Below are positions 42,791-55,729 of a stretch of 55,745 nucleotides of DNA, one piece after another. Every line of letters begins with the position of its first letter. Position 1 is the first letter of the stretch. The notes beneath the pieces are model-generated. The model was not told the origin of the DNA. It saw nothing but the letters and a program-made list of their open reading frames with translations, and did not search any database. A program made the translations under genes and the position numbers. The DNA lies in contig QZKJ01000101.1 of the NCBI GenBank assembly GCA_003605035.1, positions 1 to 55,745 of the forward strand, written 5' to 3'. Source of the stretch: Desulfurivibrio sp. (GTDB taxonomy: Bacteria; Desulfobacterota; Desulfobulbia; Desulfobulbales; SURF-16).

Positions 42791-45097
42791 TTATGTTTCC
42801 GGTTCGTCCTGAGCGGTCAATTTCTGCAGGTAGCCGCACTTCTCATTCGGACATTTCACCTGCAGTCCGGCCCTTTTGTTTTCTTTTTCCAGCAGGTAAG
42901 GCGACTGACAATCCGGACAGGGCCTGTTTACCGGCTTATCCCATATGGCAAAGCGGCATTTCGGATAGTGATTGCAGCTGTAGAATATCTTGCCCTTTTT
43001 GGAAATTTTTTTAATCAGCTCTCCCCCGCACCCCTCTTCAGGACATTGCACCCCGGTCTTTTCCTCCGGGATATGCTTACACTCTGGATATCCTGAACAG
43101 GCAAGAAACCTGCCAAAGCGGCCATTTTTATAAACCAGGGGCTGTCCGCATTTTTCACAGGTCAGACCGGAAGGCAGCGGCTCCTCTTTGCCCAAGGGGA
43201 CAATTTTGCCCTCCTCATCCTTTTTAAAATCCTGGGTATTCTTGCATTCGGGATAATTTTCGCAGGCCAGAAACTCGCCTTTGCGGCCCCATTTGATCAC
43301 CATCACCCCGCCGCAGAGTTTGCATCTGACTTCGGTGGGAACAGCGGTGCGCTTTACCGACTTCATGTCGCTCTTGGCCTGGTCGAGCGCCTGCCGGAAG
43401 GGACCGTAAAATTCATGCAGGATCTTCAGCCAGCCGACCGAACCCTCTTCAACCCGGTCAAGGTTCTGCTCCATGGAGGCGGTGAATTCGGTATTCATTA
43501 TGGCGGGGAAATGCCGGACCAGCAGGTCGTTGACCAGTTTGCCGAGATCCGTCGGATAAAACTTGCGCTGCTCCAGTTTCACATATTCCTTTTCCTGGAT
43601 GGTGGACAGGATAGCGGCATAGGTGCTGGGCCGGCCCACGCCGTTTTCCTCCAGGGCCTTCACCAGGGTGGCCTCCGTATAGCGGGGGGGCGGCTGGGTA
43701 AAATGCTGTTTGGGGTCGAGCTTTAACAACTCAACGCTCTGCCCTTCTCTGAGATCCGGCAAAATGACATCCCGCTCTTGCTCTCCCTGCTGCTGGCTTT
43801 GACTCTCATCACGGGATTCCACATACAGCGTCATAAAACCGAGAAACCGCATGATAGAGCCCACTGCCTTGAAACCATACCTGCCCGCGGCAATGGTCAC
43901 CGAGGTCTGGTCATAAATGGCAGGCGCCATCTGGCTGGCGACAAAACGCTTCCAGATCAGGGTGTAGAGGGCCAGCATATCCTTCTCCAGATGAGGAGCA
44001 AGACTTTCCGGCGTCTTTGCCACATCGGTGGGGCGAATGGCCTCATGGGCATCCTGGGCCGATTTTTTTGCCCGGTAGATAGTGGCCTTGGCAGGCAGAT
44101 GCTTGTCGCCGTATGCCGTGCGGATATAGTCGCGCACCTGGGCCAGGGCCTCATCATTGATTCTGGTGGAATCGGTACGCATATAGGTTATCAGACCTGT
44201 TGGTCCGTCATCGCCTATGGCGATCCCCTCATAGAGGCGCTGGGCCAGCATCATGGTTTTTTTGGCTGAAAAACGCAGCTTACGGTTGGCCTCGATCTGC
44301 AGGGAGCTGGTAATAAAGGGGGGGCTCGGATTGCGTCTGGTCTTCTTCTTGCTGATCTGGTCAATAGTAAAGGAGCAATCTTGCAGCTCGGCGACGATCG
44401 CCCGGGCAGCGGCCTCATCAATAATGCGATTATCGACTTTATTGGTCAGCTTCCGGCCGTCGATCTGCTCCAACTGCGCCAGAAAGGGCGGGGGGCCGTC
44501 CTGCTGAAATTCAGCGGTTATTGACCAGTATTCGATGGAGGTGAACTCGGCAATCTCCTGCTCCCGCTCACAGACCATGCGCACCGCCACCGACTGCACC
44601 CGTCCGGCGCTGAGCCCCCGCCGCACCTTGTCCCACAGCAGCGGCGAGATCTGATAACCCACCAGCCGGTCCAGGATACGCCGGGCCTGCTGCGCCTCGA
44701 ACTTATTCTGATCAATATCCGTGGCGTTTTCTATGGCCGCCAGAATGGCCTTCTTGGTCAACTCATGAAACAGCACACGGCGCAGCGGTTTCTTGGCCGC
44801 TTCAAGCGTGGTGGCGATATGCCAGGCGATTGCCTCTCCTTCCCGGTCCGGGTCAGGGGCCAGATAAATCTGGTCAGCCTTCTGGGCCGCCCCCCGCAGC
44901 TCGGTGATAATTTTCGCTTTGCCGCGTATGGTGACATATTTCGGCTGAAAATCATGGTCAACATCCACACCCAGGGTTTTTTCCGGCAAATCGCGGATAT
45001 GCCCCACCGAGGCCTTCACAGTAAAAGACTTGCCGAGATATCTCTGCAACGTACGCGCCTTGGCCGGCGATTCAACTATTATTAATGATTTCGACAT
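42791..45097 (-). CDS. topA: DNA topoisomerase I
   Basis: 768 residues, type IA topoisomerase that relaxes negative supercoils. The Toprim domain starts at SLIIVESPAKARTLQRYLG and includes APDPDREGEAIAWHIA. The active-site Tyr is in GLITYMRTDSTRIN, and QDAHEAIRPTDV and GVGRPSTYAAILSTI are further landmarks. Four C-terminal zinc ribbons follow (CKLCGG, CEKCGQ, CPEEGCGG, CPDCQS starts, three ending in YPEC or YPKC). It is the last of the dnaG-rpoD-dprA-topA cluster, 21 bp after dprA; the dprA-topA pairing is widely conserved. Confidence 0.97.
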   Translation of the reverse strand: MSKSLIIVESPAKARTLQRYLGKSFTVKASVGHIRDLPEKTLGVDVDHDFQPKYVTIRGKAKIITELRGAAQKADQIYLAPDPDREGEAIAWHIATTLEAAKKPLRRVLFHELTKKAILAAIENATDIDQNKFEAQQARRILDRLVGYQISPLLWDKVRRGLSAGRVQSVAVRMVCEREQEIAEFTSIEYWSITAEFQQDGPPPFLAQLEQIDGRKLTNKVDNRIIDEAAARAIVAELQDCSFTIDQISKKKTRRNPSPPFITSSLQIEANRKLRFSAKKTMMLAQRLYEGIAIGDDGPTGLITYMRTDSTRINDEALAQVRDYIRTAYGDKHLPAKATIYRAKKSAQDAHEAIRPTDVAKTPESLAPHLEKDMLALYTLIWKRFVASQMAPAIYDQTSVTIAAGRYGFKAVGSIMRFLGFMTLYVESRDESQSQQQGEQERDVILPDLREGQSVELLKLDPKQHFTQPPPRYTEATLVKALEENGVGRPSTYAAILSTIQEKEYVKLEQRKFYPTDLGKLVNDLLVRHFPAIMNTEFTASMEQNLDRVEEGSVGWLKILHEFYGPFRQALDQAKSDMKSVKRTAVPTEVRCKLCGGVMVIKWGRKGEFLACENYPECKNTQDFKKDEEGKIVPLGKEEPLPSGLTCEKCGQPLVYKNGRFGRFLACSGYPECKHIPEEKTGVQCPEEGCGGELIKKISKKGKIFYSCNHYPKCRFAIWDKPVNRPCPDCQSPYLLEKENKRAGLQVKCPNEKCGYLQKLTAQDEPET

Positions 45098-45118
45098 AAG
45101 TATTGAATAAGAAAAAAT

Positions 45119-46234
45119 TTACACGGCGGCCGGACACCGCTTCTGGTACTGATTTCCCGGCAGGGAGTCAACCAGCCCCTTCAGCTCCAGCATCAACAGC
45201 AATTCACTCACCTTCTGCACCGCCATCCCGCTTTGCCGGGTAATTTCATCAATGGTCTGCGGGTAAACATCGAGGCAGGCAAAAAGCCTCTCCTCCTCAC
45301 CGGTCAAGGCAACCCCCGCGCCACCCGGCTGGCCGGCGGGAGAAGCCTGCGGGACAGCAGCGGCAAAAGAGATTTCCTCAACGATATCATCGACGGTATG
45401 GACCAGCTTCGCCCCCTCCTGCAGCAGACGATGGGTTCCTTCACTCTTGCAGGAATCTATGCGGCCCGGGATGGCAAAAACCTCCCGTCCCTGCTCCAAG
45501 GCATAGCCAGCCGTAATCAGGGAGCCTGATTTGCGGGCCGCTTCAACCACCACAACCCCGAGCGAGAGTCCGCTGATGATTCTGTTGCGGGCAGGAAAAC
45601 GGAAGGCTTCCGGCAGGGTTCCCAGCCGGTACTCACTGACCAGGGCCCCCCGGCGGGCGATTTCCTCATAGAGACTGCTGTTCTGACGGGGATATACCAC
45701 ATCAAGGCCGCAGCCGAGCACGGCAAGGGTGGCGCCGCCGGCCTGCAATGCCCCCTCATGGGCGGCAGTGTCAATACCGAGAGCCAAACCACTTACCACA
45801 GTCAGCCCCCGTTGACAAAGCCTTTTAGACAGATCCTCGGCAATTCTCCGGCCATAGACGCTGGCCGCCCGGGCGCCGACCACGCCGATGCAGCTACTCT
45901 GCAACAGGGCGGCATTGCCTTTCACATAGAGCAGAATGGGTGGATCAGCAATATTGCGCAGGAGCTCCGGATATGCCGGCTGCTCCCGGATGATAATCTC
46001 TATGCCGGCCTTAGCCGCGGCTGCCAGTTCTTTTTCCGCAGCTGCCCGGAGATTTTCCCGGTCGAGGCCGGCAATGACACTGGCCCTGAGGCCGGGCACC
46101 AGCTTGCTGATCCGGCCGGGCTCGGTCTCCAGCACCTCCTGCGGGCTCTCAAAAACGGCCAGCAGCTTGTGCCAACTCCGCACGCCCAGCCCGGGGGTCA
46201 GAGAAAGAGCCAGCCAGTCTAACAAGTTATTCAC
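45119..46234 (-). CDS. dprA: DNA-processing protein DprA/Smf
   Basis: 371 residues with GTG start (MNNLLDWLALSLTPGLG). N-terminal helix-hairpin region, then the Rossmann-like core with GVVGARAASVYGRRIAEDL, VSGLALGIDTAAHEGAL, GCGLDVVYPRQNSSLYEEIA and FPARNRIISGLSLGVVVVEA. The C-terminal winged-helix part includes YPQTIDEITRQSGMAVQKVS. DprA protects incoming single-stranded DNA and loads RecA during transformation. It sits 15 bp after rpoD. Confidence 0.94.
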   Translation of the reverse strand: MNNLLDWLALSLTPGLGVRSWHKLLAVFESPQEVLETEPGRISKLVPGLRASVIAGLDRENLRAAAEKELAAAAKAGIEIIIREQPAYPELLRNIADPPILLYVKGNAALLQSSCIGVVGARAASVYGRRIAEDLSKRLCQRGLTVVSGLALGIDTAAHEGALQAGGATLAVLGCGLDVVYPRQNSSLYEEIARRGALVSEYRLGTLPEAFRFPARNRIISGLSLGVVVVEAARKSGSLITAGYALEQGREVFAIPGRIDSCKSEGTHRLLQEGAKLVHTVDDIVEEISFAAAVPQASPAGQPGGAGVALTGEEERLFACLDVYPQTIDEITRQSGMAVQKVSELLLMLELKGLVDSLPGNQYQKRCPAAV

Positions 46235-46249
46235 AGGATCGGGACTGAG

Positions 46250-47866
<1,617 letters not shown>

Positions 47867-47910
47867 AAGAAGTACTCCTGCTGGGAAAAACTGGTCAATA
47901 GTCAATTAGG

Positions 47911-48012
47911 AGCCGTTACGAAAGAACATGGCCATTTTTTCAATTTCGTTACGGCTCATTATGCCGTTCCGCGCATTTCTGTGGCCATGTTATTTTTTTT
48001 ACAACGGCTTAA
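47911..48012 (-). repeat. Dispersed ~105-bp structured intergenic repeat, copy 2 (between dnaG and rpoD)
   Basis: It matches the layout of 31342-31445. Here the first half is a perfect 13-bp inverted repeat, AGCCGTTACGAAA with TTTCGTTACGGCT. The second half is enclosed by GCCGTT and AACGGC, so two hairpins can form. It occupies nearly all of the 171-bp dnaG-rpoD spacer and could act on the transcript between them. Confidence 0.65.
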
Positions 48013-48037
48013 CATATGATAAAATGCTACTAACATA

Positions 48038-49807
48038 TTATGTATACGAAACTTCGTCCATTTTTTTTTTCTTTTCCAGAAGTTCCATGAGTAAAACATC
48101 GTCACCTTCCACCTGGGCCTGCTTGATGCGCAGCATCAGCCCAGCCTTGCGAATCTGCCATGCCTGCCTGCCCACCCAGGCGGTCATTTCGCCGATCACC
48201 TGCTCCTTTATCTCGTCTGCAAAAGAGGGGGCCGCAATCAGCAGGCGGGCAACCAGCACCTTTTCCTCGCCCGCCAATCTCTCCAGCAGCACCTCCGCCC
48301 CGACTCCCTGACCGATGAGGTCAAGGTCCTTTAACTGCTCAAGGATAATCCTGGCAGACTCATTTTCATCAGCGACCAGTTCATCCAGCCCGGCAGCCAG
48401 AAAATGCGGCAGGGCTTCCGGGTAGCTGAGCAGAAACTCCAGCAGCTGCTCAAATTTCTTGGACAGTTTCACCCCCGGCCTGCGCTGCTTCGCCGGCAGG
48501 GCAGATCCCGCGGGCGGACCGCTTTCACCCCGACCGAGCAGCTCCTCTGCTTTCAGGCCCAGTTTATCACTAAAATGTGAAACAAAAAGACTTTTTTGCA
48601 GAGCCCGGTTGCCGATAGCGGCAATCAGGGGCTGCAGGTCCCTGACGATCCTGTTTTTCCCCGCCAGACCCAAACCATGCTCCTTCACCAGGCGGCTGAA
48701 AACAAACTCGGACAGTTCCATGGCCTGGGCCACTTTCTCCTCGAATGCCGGTCGGCCGTAAGTGGTGACGAAGGTGTCCGGATCATGCTCCTCGGGCAGG
48801 ACAACAACCTTTGCCTCAAGCTGTTCGGTCAGAAAAAGAGGCACGGCCCGCATGGCCGCCTTCAAGCCGGCCTGATCCCCGTCAAAAACCACAATCGCCT
48901 CTTCGGCATAGCGCTTGAGAATCTTTACATGCTGAGCAGTCAAGGCGGTGCCGAGCGGGGCGGCGACATAGTGCACCCCATGGGCAACCAGGGAAAGAAG
49001 ATCAAAATTGCCCTCAACCACCAGACAGCGGCCCGCCTCCCGGATGGCGGATTTGTTCTGAAAAAGGCCGAACAGGGTCTGGCTCTTATTAAAAACCACT
49101 GACTCCGGGCTGTTCAGATATTTCGGCTGGCCGTCGCCCAGGATGCGTCCGCCGAAACCGGCCACCTGCCCGGTCAAAGAAAAAATGGGAAAGATAATGC
49201 GATCACGGAAACGATCATAGACGCCGCCGCTCTCCTTCTGCACCAGCAGGCCGGCCGCCACGGCAACCTGCTCCGCTTCACCGGCGGCAGCCAGAGCCCG
49301 GGCCAGGAAATCCCAGCGGTCCGGCGCATAACCGAGCTGGAAGCGGCTGATCATCTCCCGGGACATCCCCCGCTGCTCCACATATTGCCTGGCCTTGGCC
49401 GCCGCCGGGTTTTCCAGCAGATATTGATGGAAAATGGCTGCCGCCACCCGGTTGACGGCATAAAGCCCTTCCCGCTCCCGCGTCTTCCGCAAGTCTTCCG
49501 GCGAAAGCCTGCTCTCCTCGATCTCGATGCCGTAACGTTCCGCCAGTTTTGCCACTGCCTCGGGAAAGGTCAGATTATGATATTTCATCATAAAGGACAG
49601 CACATCGCCGCTTTCATTGCAGCCGAAACAATGGTAGAACTGTCTCTCCCGATTTACGGTGAATGAAGGGGTTTTTTCAGAATGGAAGGGGCAGAGGCCT
49701 TTATAGCGCACCCCGGCTTTCTGCAGCTGAACATGCTCACCTATCACCTCGATGATATCAACAGCATCTTTCACCCGGCGGGCGGAATTGTCCTGCAATG
49801 CTGCCAT
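48038..49807 (-). CDS. dnaG: DNA primase
   Basis: 589 residues from MAALQDNSARRVKDAVDIIE; AAGGAAGG lies just upstream, and an upstream in-frame extension is not family-like. The N-terminal zinc-binding domain has CPFHSEKTPSFTVNRERQ and YHCFGCNESGDVLSFMM. The catalytic core shows FGGRILGDGQPKYLNSPES and the Toprim motifs VVEGNFDLLSL and VVFDGDQAGLKAAMRAV. A C-terminal helical DnaB-interaction region follows. It makes RNA primers for replication. It is the first gene of the dnaG-rpoD-dprA-topA cluster. Confidence 0.96.
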   Translation of the reverse strand: MAALQDNSARRVKDAVDIIEVIGEHVQLQKAGVRYKGLCPFHSEKTPSFTVNRERQFYHCFGCNESGDVLSFMMKYHNLTFPEAVAKLAERYGIEIEESRLSPEDLRKTREREGLYAVNRVAAAIFHQYLLENPAAAKARQYVEQRGMSREMISRFQLGYAPDRWDFLARALAAAGEAEQVAVAAGLLVQKESGGVYDRFRDRIIFPIFSLTGQVAGFGGRILGDGQPKYLNSPESVVFNKSQTLFGLFQNKSAIREAGRCLVVEGNFDLLSLVAHGVHYVAAPLGTALTAQHVKILKRYAEEAIVVFDGDQAGLKAAMRAVPLFLTEQLEAKVVVLPEEHDPDTFVTTYGRPAFEEKVAQAMELSEFVFSRLVKEHGLGLAGKNRIVRDLQPLIAAIGNRALQKSLFVSHFSDKLGLKAEELLGRGESGPPAGSALPAKQRRPGVKLSKKFEQLLEFLLSYPEALPHFLAAGLDELVADENESARIILEQLKDLDLIGQGVGAEVLLERLAGEEKVLVARLLIAAPSFADEIKEQVIGEMTAWVGRQAWQIRKAGLMLRIKQAQVEGDDVLLMELLEKKKKMDEVSYT

Positions 49808-50143
49808 GGAACCTTCCTTTGCTCTGCCCTGGGAAACACCTCTTGCTGCCCCGGGGCGACGATCTGGCGGGCATGATTTCGTATGGCAGCAATTCCCAGG
49901 CAAACTAGACTTTTTTGAGAAAGACAAACGCTTTTTGCTTTGCCCTTTACCCTTTTTACTTTATCTTCAATTGTGTCAAGAAAAAAAACTCAGCCCAGCC
50001 GGGATCACCCAGGAAAATCCAGTCCGCGAAAGAGGTGCCTTCCACGTCAGTGCTTTTATTCATAAGAGATCCCAGGCCAGGGCAGCAGGTCACCAACCTG
50101 TCCGGAGCTTTTTATACCCTGTCCTCAAAAAGGAGCAACGGTC
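49808..50143. other. 336-bp divergent intergenic region upstream of dnaG
   Basis: No gene is supported. It holds a pyrimidine-rich stretch (about 49930-49970). An isolated reverse-strand TTGACA at 49979-49974 has no good -10 at the right spacing. Promoters for dnaG and the divergent unknown gene presumably lie here but cannot be placed. Confidence 0.5.
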
Positions 50144-50866
50144 ATGACTTCCGATATTTCCCAGTTTCTCAACTTCGAGATCAAAAAGGAATTAGCTGAC
50201 CGTTACTTCGGATTCCGCAAGCTCATTGAAGAAGACAAGGCCCTGCTGGAAAAAGACATCTATCACCACACCCGCACCGTGGGACAGAGAATCGTCTATG
50301 ATCTGAACCGGATCTACATCATGCTGCAGGACGAAAAATTGATCCGCCGGTTCCTTGCCGTCACCGGACTTGAAGAAAATTTTTTTTACGACCCCTACAT
50401 CCTGACCTCGCCTACTTTGCGGACCCGCATCTTTGCCGGGGTAAAGCCCTGGGGTCTCACCGCCGCCGGCCGCTTTAAACATCTTTTCATGACGACCTAT
50501 GAACAGCTGATCCTGGATGTGGCGGAATACCGGGAGAAATTTGCCGAACTTGTCGACAGCCAGGAGACCATTGAGGAAGAGATCAAAATTTTTTACCGGA
50601 AAAACGATATCAGCACCATCATGGGTTTCTTGCGGACCATGGATGCCGCGGAGAAAAACGGCAACCTGGAAGGCGCCATTGCTACCGGTTTTTCGGAATA
50701 CATTGACCGGGCCATGCGGGTGGCGCCCCCTGTAAAGGTCAGCGGTGAAATACCCTTCATCCCGCCGCCTGTGCCGCTGCCCCAGATCAAGAAAGAGCTG
50801 AAAAAACTTGCCGAAGCAGCCTTTCCTCTGCATGGGGACGGCTTTCAGCTGCCCCGGAGCGCCTGA
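50144..50866 (+). CDS. Hypothetical protein, mostly helical, unknown function
   Basis: 240 residues, not assigned to a family. It has no signal peptide or membrane segment. The N-terminus is charged and helical (FEIKKELADRYFGFRKLIEE, DKALLEKDIYHHTRTVGQRI). A middle helical region follows (FKHLFMTTYEQLILDVAEYR, ETIEEEIKIFYRKNDISTIM). A proline-rich segment (GEIPFIPPPVPLPQIKKELK) comes near the end. AAGGAG lies nine bases before the ATG and codon use matches neighbours, so it is very likely expressed. It is followed after 41 bp by the aldolase/SDR gene on the same strand, perhaps an operon. Confidence 0.75.
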   Translation: MTSDISQFLNFEIKKELADRYFGFRKLIEEDKALLEKDIYHHTRTVGQRIVYDLNRIYIMLQDEKLIRRFLAVTGLEENFFYDPYILTSPTLRTRIFAGVKPWGLTAAGRFKHLFMTTYEQLILDVAEYREKFAELVDSQETIEEEIKIFYRKNDISTIMGFLRTMDAAEKNGNLEGAIATGFSEYIDRAMRVAPPVKVSGEIPFIPPPVPLPQIKKELKKLAEAAFPLHGDGFQLPRSA

Positions 50867-50907
50867 GGCAAAACAATGAAGAGCGACGTTTGGCAAAAGG
50901 ACCATGC

Positions 50908-52995
50908 ATGAAAAACAGATATGACAGCAACGAAGCCCAGCGTTTCATCAACGCCTATCCTGACCGGCCGGAAGGTCTCTGCCTGCGGGTCTATACCTCG
51001 CGGCTGATCGGCAGCGAGGCGGACCTGGTGCTGCACGGCGGCGGCAATACCTCCGTCAAATGCCGGGTGACCGACATTTTCGGCGAGCAAAAGGATATCA
51101 TCTATGTCAAGGGCAGCGGCTGGGACCTGGGGGCCATCGAACCCCAGGGCTTTCCCGGCCTGGACCTGGCCTACCTGCGCAAACTGCGGCGGCTGGCGGG
51201 CTTAAGCGATGAGGAGATGGTCAACCAGTTCCGCACCCACCTGGTCGACGCGGGCTCCCCCAACCCCTCCATCGAGACCCTGGTGCACGCCTTTCTGCCC
51301 CACACCTTTATCGATCACACCCATGCCGACGCCATCGTCACCCTGACCAATACAGCTGACTGCGAGGCGCTGCTGAAAGAGGTACTGGGAGAGCGGATCG
51401 TCATCCTGCCCTTTATCATGCCGGGCTTTCCCCTGGCCCTGGCTGTGGCCGATCTTTACGAAAAAAATCCGCAGATAAACTGCATCATCCTGCAAAACCA
51501 CGGCATTTTCACCTTTGCCGATGAGGCGAAAACCGCGTATGGGCTGATGATCGACTATGTCAGCCGGGCGGAGAGCTTTCTGGCGGATCAGAACCGCAGC
51601 AAAACGTCAGCGCCCTCCCCCGGCGCCGCCTGCCCGGCTACCGACATCATCCTGCCGCTGATCCGGGGGGCCATGCGCCTTGCTGATGAAAACGGCCAGA
51701 CCTTTCATCTGCATGTGCGGCAGAGCGAAAAAATCCGTGCCGCCCTGGACCGGGCCGATGCCCGTAAGCTGCTGGTCAGCGGCGTGCTCACCCCGGACCA
51801 CGTAATCCGCACCAAGAACTATCCCCTCTGGCTCGATTTTACCGCTGACGAAAATGAACAGCAGATGGCCCGGCGCATCAGCGCAGAATTTGCCGCCTAT
51901 GAACAGCGGTATGACGCCTATTTTCAGCGGCAGCTTGCCGCCAAAAAGGTGGCGCGCACCAGACTTGACCCCAAACCCCGGGTGATGCTGGTCCGCGGCC
52001 TGGGGCTGGTGACGAGCGGGGAGACCCCGCAGGCGGCCATCATCAGCGCTGATATTGCCGAACATACCATTGCCGCCAAAATAAGCGGGGCCGCGGTGGC
52101 GCCTTACCGGGAGCTTGACGAGTCGTCCATCTTTGACATGGAATACTGGAGCCTGGAGCAGGCCAAACTGGGCAGGGGCAAAAAGCCGCTGCTGGCCGGC
52201 AGAATCGCCCTGGTCACCGGCGGCGGCGGCGCCATTGCCTGCGGCATCGGCAGAAAACTGCTGGCCGCCGGGGCCCGGGTCTTTCTCACCGACATCAATC
52301 AGGAGAGACTGGCCAAGGTGCGGGACATGCTGGCCGGCCAATTCGGCGCCACCATGGTTTCGTCGCTTATCATGGATGTGGCGGACAGCCGCTCCGTGCA
52401 GCAGTGCTTCTCCCGGCTGATCCGCGAGGCCGGCGGCCTGGACATCCTGGTGCCCAATGCCGGCATCGCCCATGTCGCAAAACTTCAGGATCTTGATGAG
52501 CAGGTCTTTCAGCAGGTGCTGGCGGTCAATCTCATGGGGGTTTTCCAGGTCATCAAGGCAGCCGCCCCGATCTTCACCCGCCAGGCCAGCGGCGGCAACA
52601 TCATCATCAACAGCTCGAAAAACGTCTTTGCCCCGGGCGAGGCCTTCGGCGCCTACAGCGCCTCCAAGGCCGGGGCCCATCAGCTGGGCAAGATCGCCGC
52701 CCTGGAACTTGCCCCGCTCAAAGTGCGGGTCAACATGATCAATGCCGATGCGATTTTTGACGACGCCGGGGTGTCATCCGGCCTGTGGGATGTGGTGGGA
52801 CCTGACCGCATGAAGGCTCGCCACCTGGACCCGGCCGGCCTCAAGGAATATTACCGCCAGCGCAACCTGCTGAAAACCGAGGTGCTGGCCGACCATGTGG
52901 GCAACGCGGTGGTGTTTTTTGCCAGCAACCAGACCCCCACCACCGGCGCCACCCTGCCGGTGGACGGCGGCATCATGGCGGCATTCCCGCGCTAG
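50908..52995 (+). CDS. Bifunctional class II aldolase / short-chain dehydrogenase
   Basis: 695 residues. Residues 1 to about 420 form a class II (fuculose/rhamnulose-type) aldolase domain with VLHGGGNTSVK and the zinc-site FIDHTHADAIVTLTN, plus NHGIFTFADEAKTAYGLMID. Residues about 430-695 form an SDR domain with the nucleotide motif TGGGGAIACGIG, NAGIAHV, the catalytic Tyr and Lys in YSASKAGAHQLG and a C-terminal ATLPVDGG. The fusion resembles rhamnulose-1-phosphate aldolase/lactaldehyde-type dehydrogenases. AAAAGGA six bases upstream supports ATG 50908; a TTG six codons earlier is possible. No sugar-use genes are nearby, so the substrate is unknown. Confidence 0.87.
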   Translation: MKNRYDSNEAQRFINAYPDRPEGLCLRVYTSRLIGSEADLVLHGGGNTSVKCRVTDIFGEQKDIIYVKGSGWDLGAIEPQGFPGLDLAYLRKLRRLAGLSDEEMVNQFRTHLVDAGSPNPSIETLVHAFLPHTFIDHTHADAIVTLTNTADCEALLKEVLGERIVILPFIMPGFPLALAVADLYEKNPQINCIILQNHGIFTFADEAKTAYGLMIDYVSRAESFLADQNRSKTSAPSPGAACPATDIILPLIRGAMRLADENGQTFHLHVRQSEKIRAALDRADARKLLVSGVLTPDHVIRTKNYPLWLDFTADENEQQMARRISAEFAAYEQRYDAYFQRQLAAKKVARTRLDPKPRVMLVRGLGLVTSGETPQAAIISADIAEHTIAAKISGAAVAPYRELDESSIFDMEYWSLEQAKLGRGKKPLLAGRIALVTGGGGAIACGIGRKLLAAGARVFLTDINQERLAKVRDMLAGQFGATMVSSLIMDVADSRSVQQCFSRLIREAGGLDILVPNAGIAHVAKLQDLDEQVFQQVLAVNLMGVFQVIKAAAPIFTRQASGGNIIINSSKNVFAPGEAFGAYSASKAGAHQLGKIAALELAPLKVRVNMINADAIFDDAGVSSGLWDVVGPDRMKARHLDPAGLKEYYRQRNLLKTEVLADHVGNAVVFFASNQTPTTGATLPVDGGIMAAFPR

Positions 52996-53008
52996 AGCGG
53001 GAATGCCG
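52979..53008. terminator. Perfect 12-bp hairpin embracing the aldolase/SDR stop codon
   Basis: CGGCATTCCCGC and GCGGGAATGCCG pair perfectly around the 6-nt loop GCTAGA, in which the stop TAG (52993-52995) lies. No T run follows on either strand. It separates convergent genes. Confidence 0.55.
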
Positions 53009-53023
53009 TGAAAATGGGCCTGC

Positions 53024-53305
53024 CTACCAGTAGCGGATCTCAAAGGCAGCAAACTGCTCGTCCGGCTCCATTTCCTCCAGCGTCACCCGGCTGACTAGAG
53101 ACGATGGGGAACCCTGATGCAGCCAGGCAATCATGCGCTCCACCTGCCCTGCCTCCCCGGAAACCAGGGCCTCCACGGAACCATCGGGCAGGTTGCGCAC
53201 CCACCCTTTTACCCCGTAGCGTAACGCCGCCTCCTGGGTATACGCCCGGAAGAAGACCCCCTGCACCCGGCCGGATACCACGGCCCTTATGGTTTTCTGT
53301 GCCAT
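53024..53305 (-). CDS. acyP: Acylphosphatase
   Basis: 93 residues, normal length. It hydrolyses acyl phosphates such as acetyl or carbamoyl phosphate. The catalytic Arg20 (RVQGVFFR) and Asn38 (WVRNLPDG) are present, with the usual ferredoxin-like fold pattern ([20 protein letters not shown]). It lies 15 bp after ligA on the same strand and is probably cotranscribed. Confidence 0.94.
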   Translation of the reverse strand: MAQKTIRAVVSGRVQGVFFRAYTQEAALRYGVKGWVRNLPDGSVEALVSGEAGQVERMIAWLHQGSPSSLVSRVTLEEMEPDEQFAAFEIRYW

Positions 53306-53320
53306 GGTTTCACCCCTGCT

Positions 53321-55530
<2,210 letters not shown>

Positions 55531-55630
55531 AAAGTCCTCCTTTTAAAGATGAAATTCCTGGATCGTTGCCTGCCTGCAAAATGCTTTTCCATTGAGCCTC
55601 TTGCAAAATGAACATCTACTCCGATCGGTT

Positions 55631-55729
55631 AAAAATATCCTGTGCCGCCATCCTGGTGAAATCGTCCTCAACGTAGCACTGCTACGCTTCCGGGCGATTT
55701 CACCACTCATCCTTGCCCAGAATATTTTT
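55631..55729. repeat. Large imperfect palindromic element at the right edge
   Basis: Nested inverted repeats: AAAAATATCCTG (55631-55642) with CAGAATATTTTT (55718-55729, 11 of 12); GGTGAAATCG (55655-55664) with CGATTTCACC (55695-55704, perfect); and at the centre CGTAGCA-C-TGCTACG (55672-55686, perfect). It lies upstream of the tautomerase gene, in a spacer without coding sequence that runs to the window end. Confidence 0.75.
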
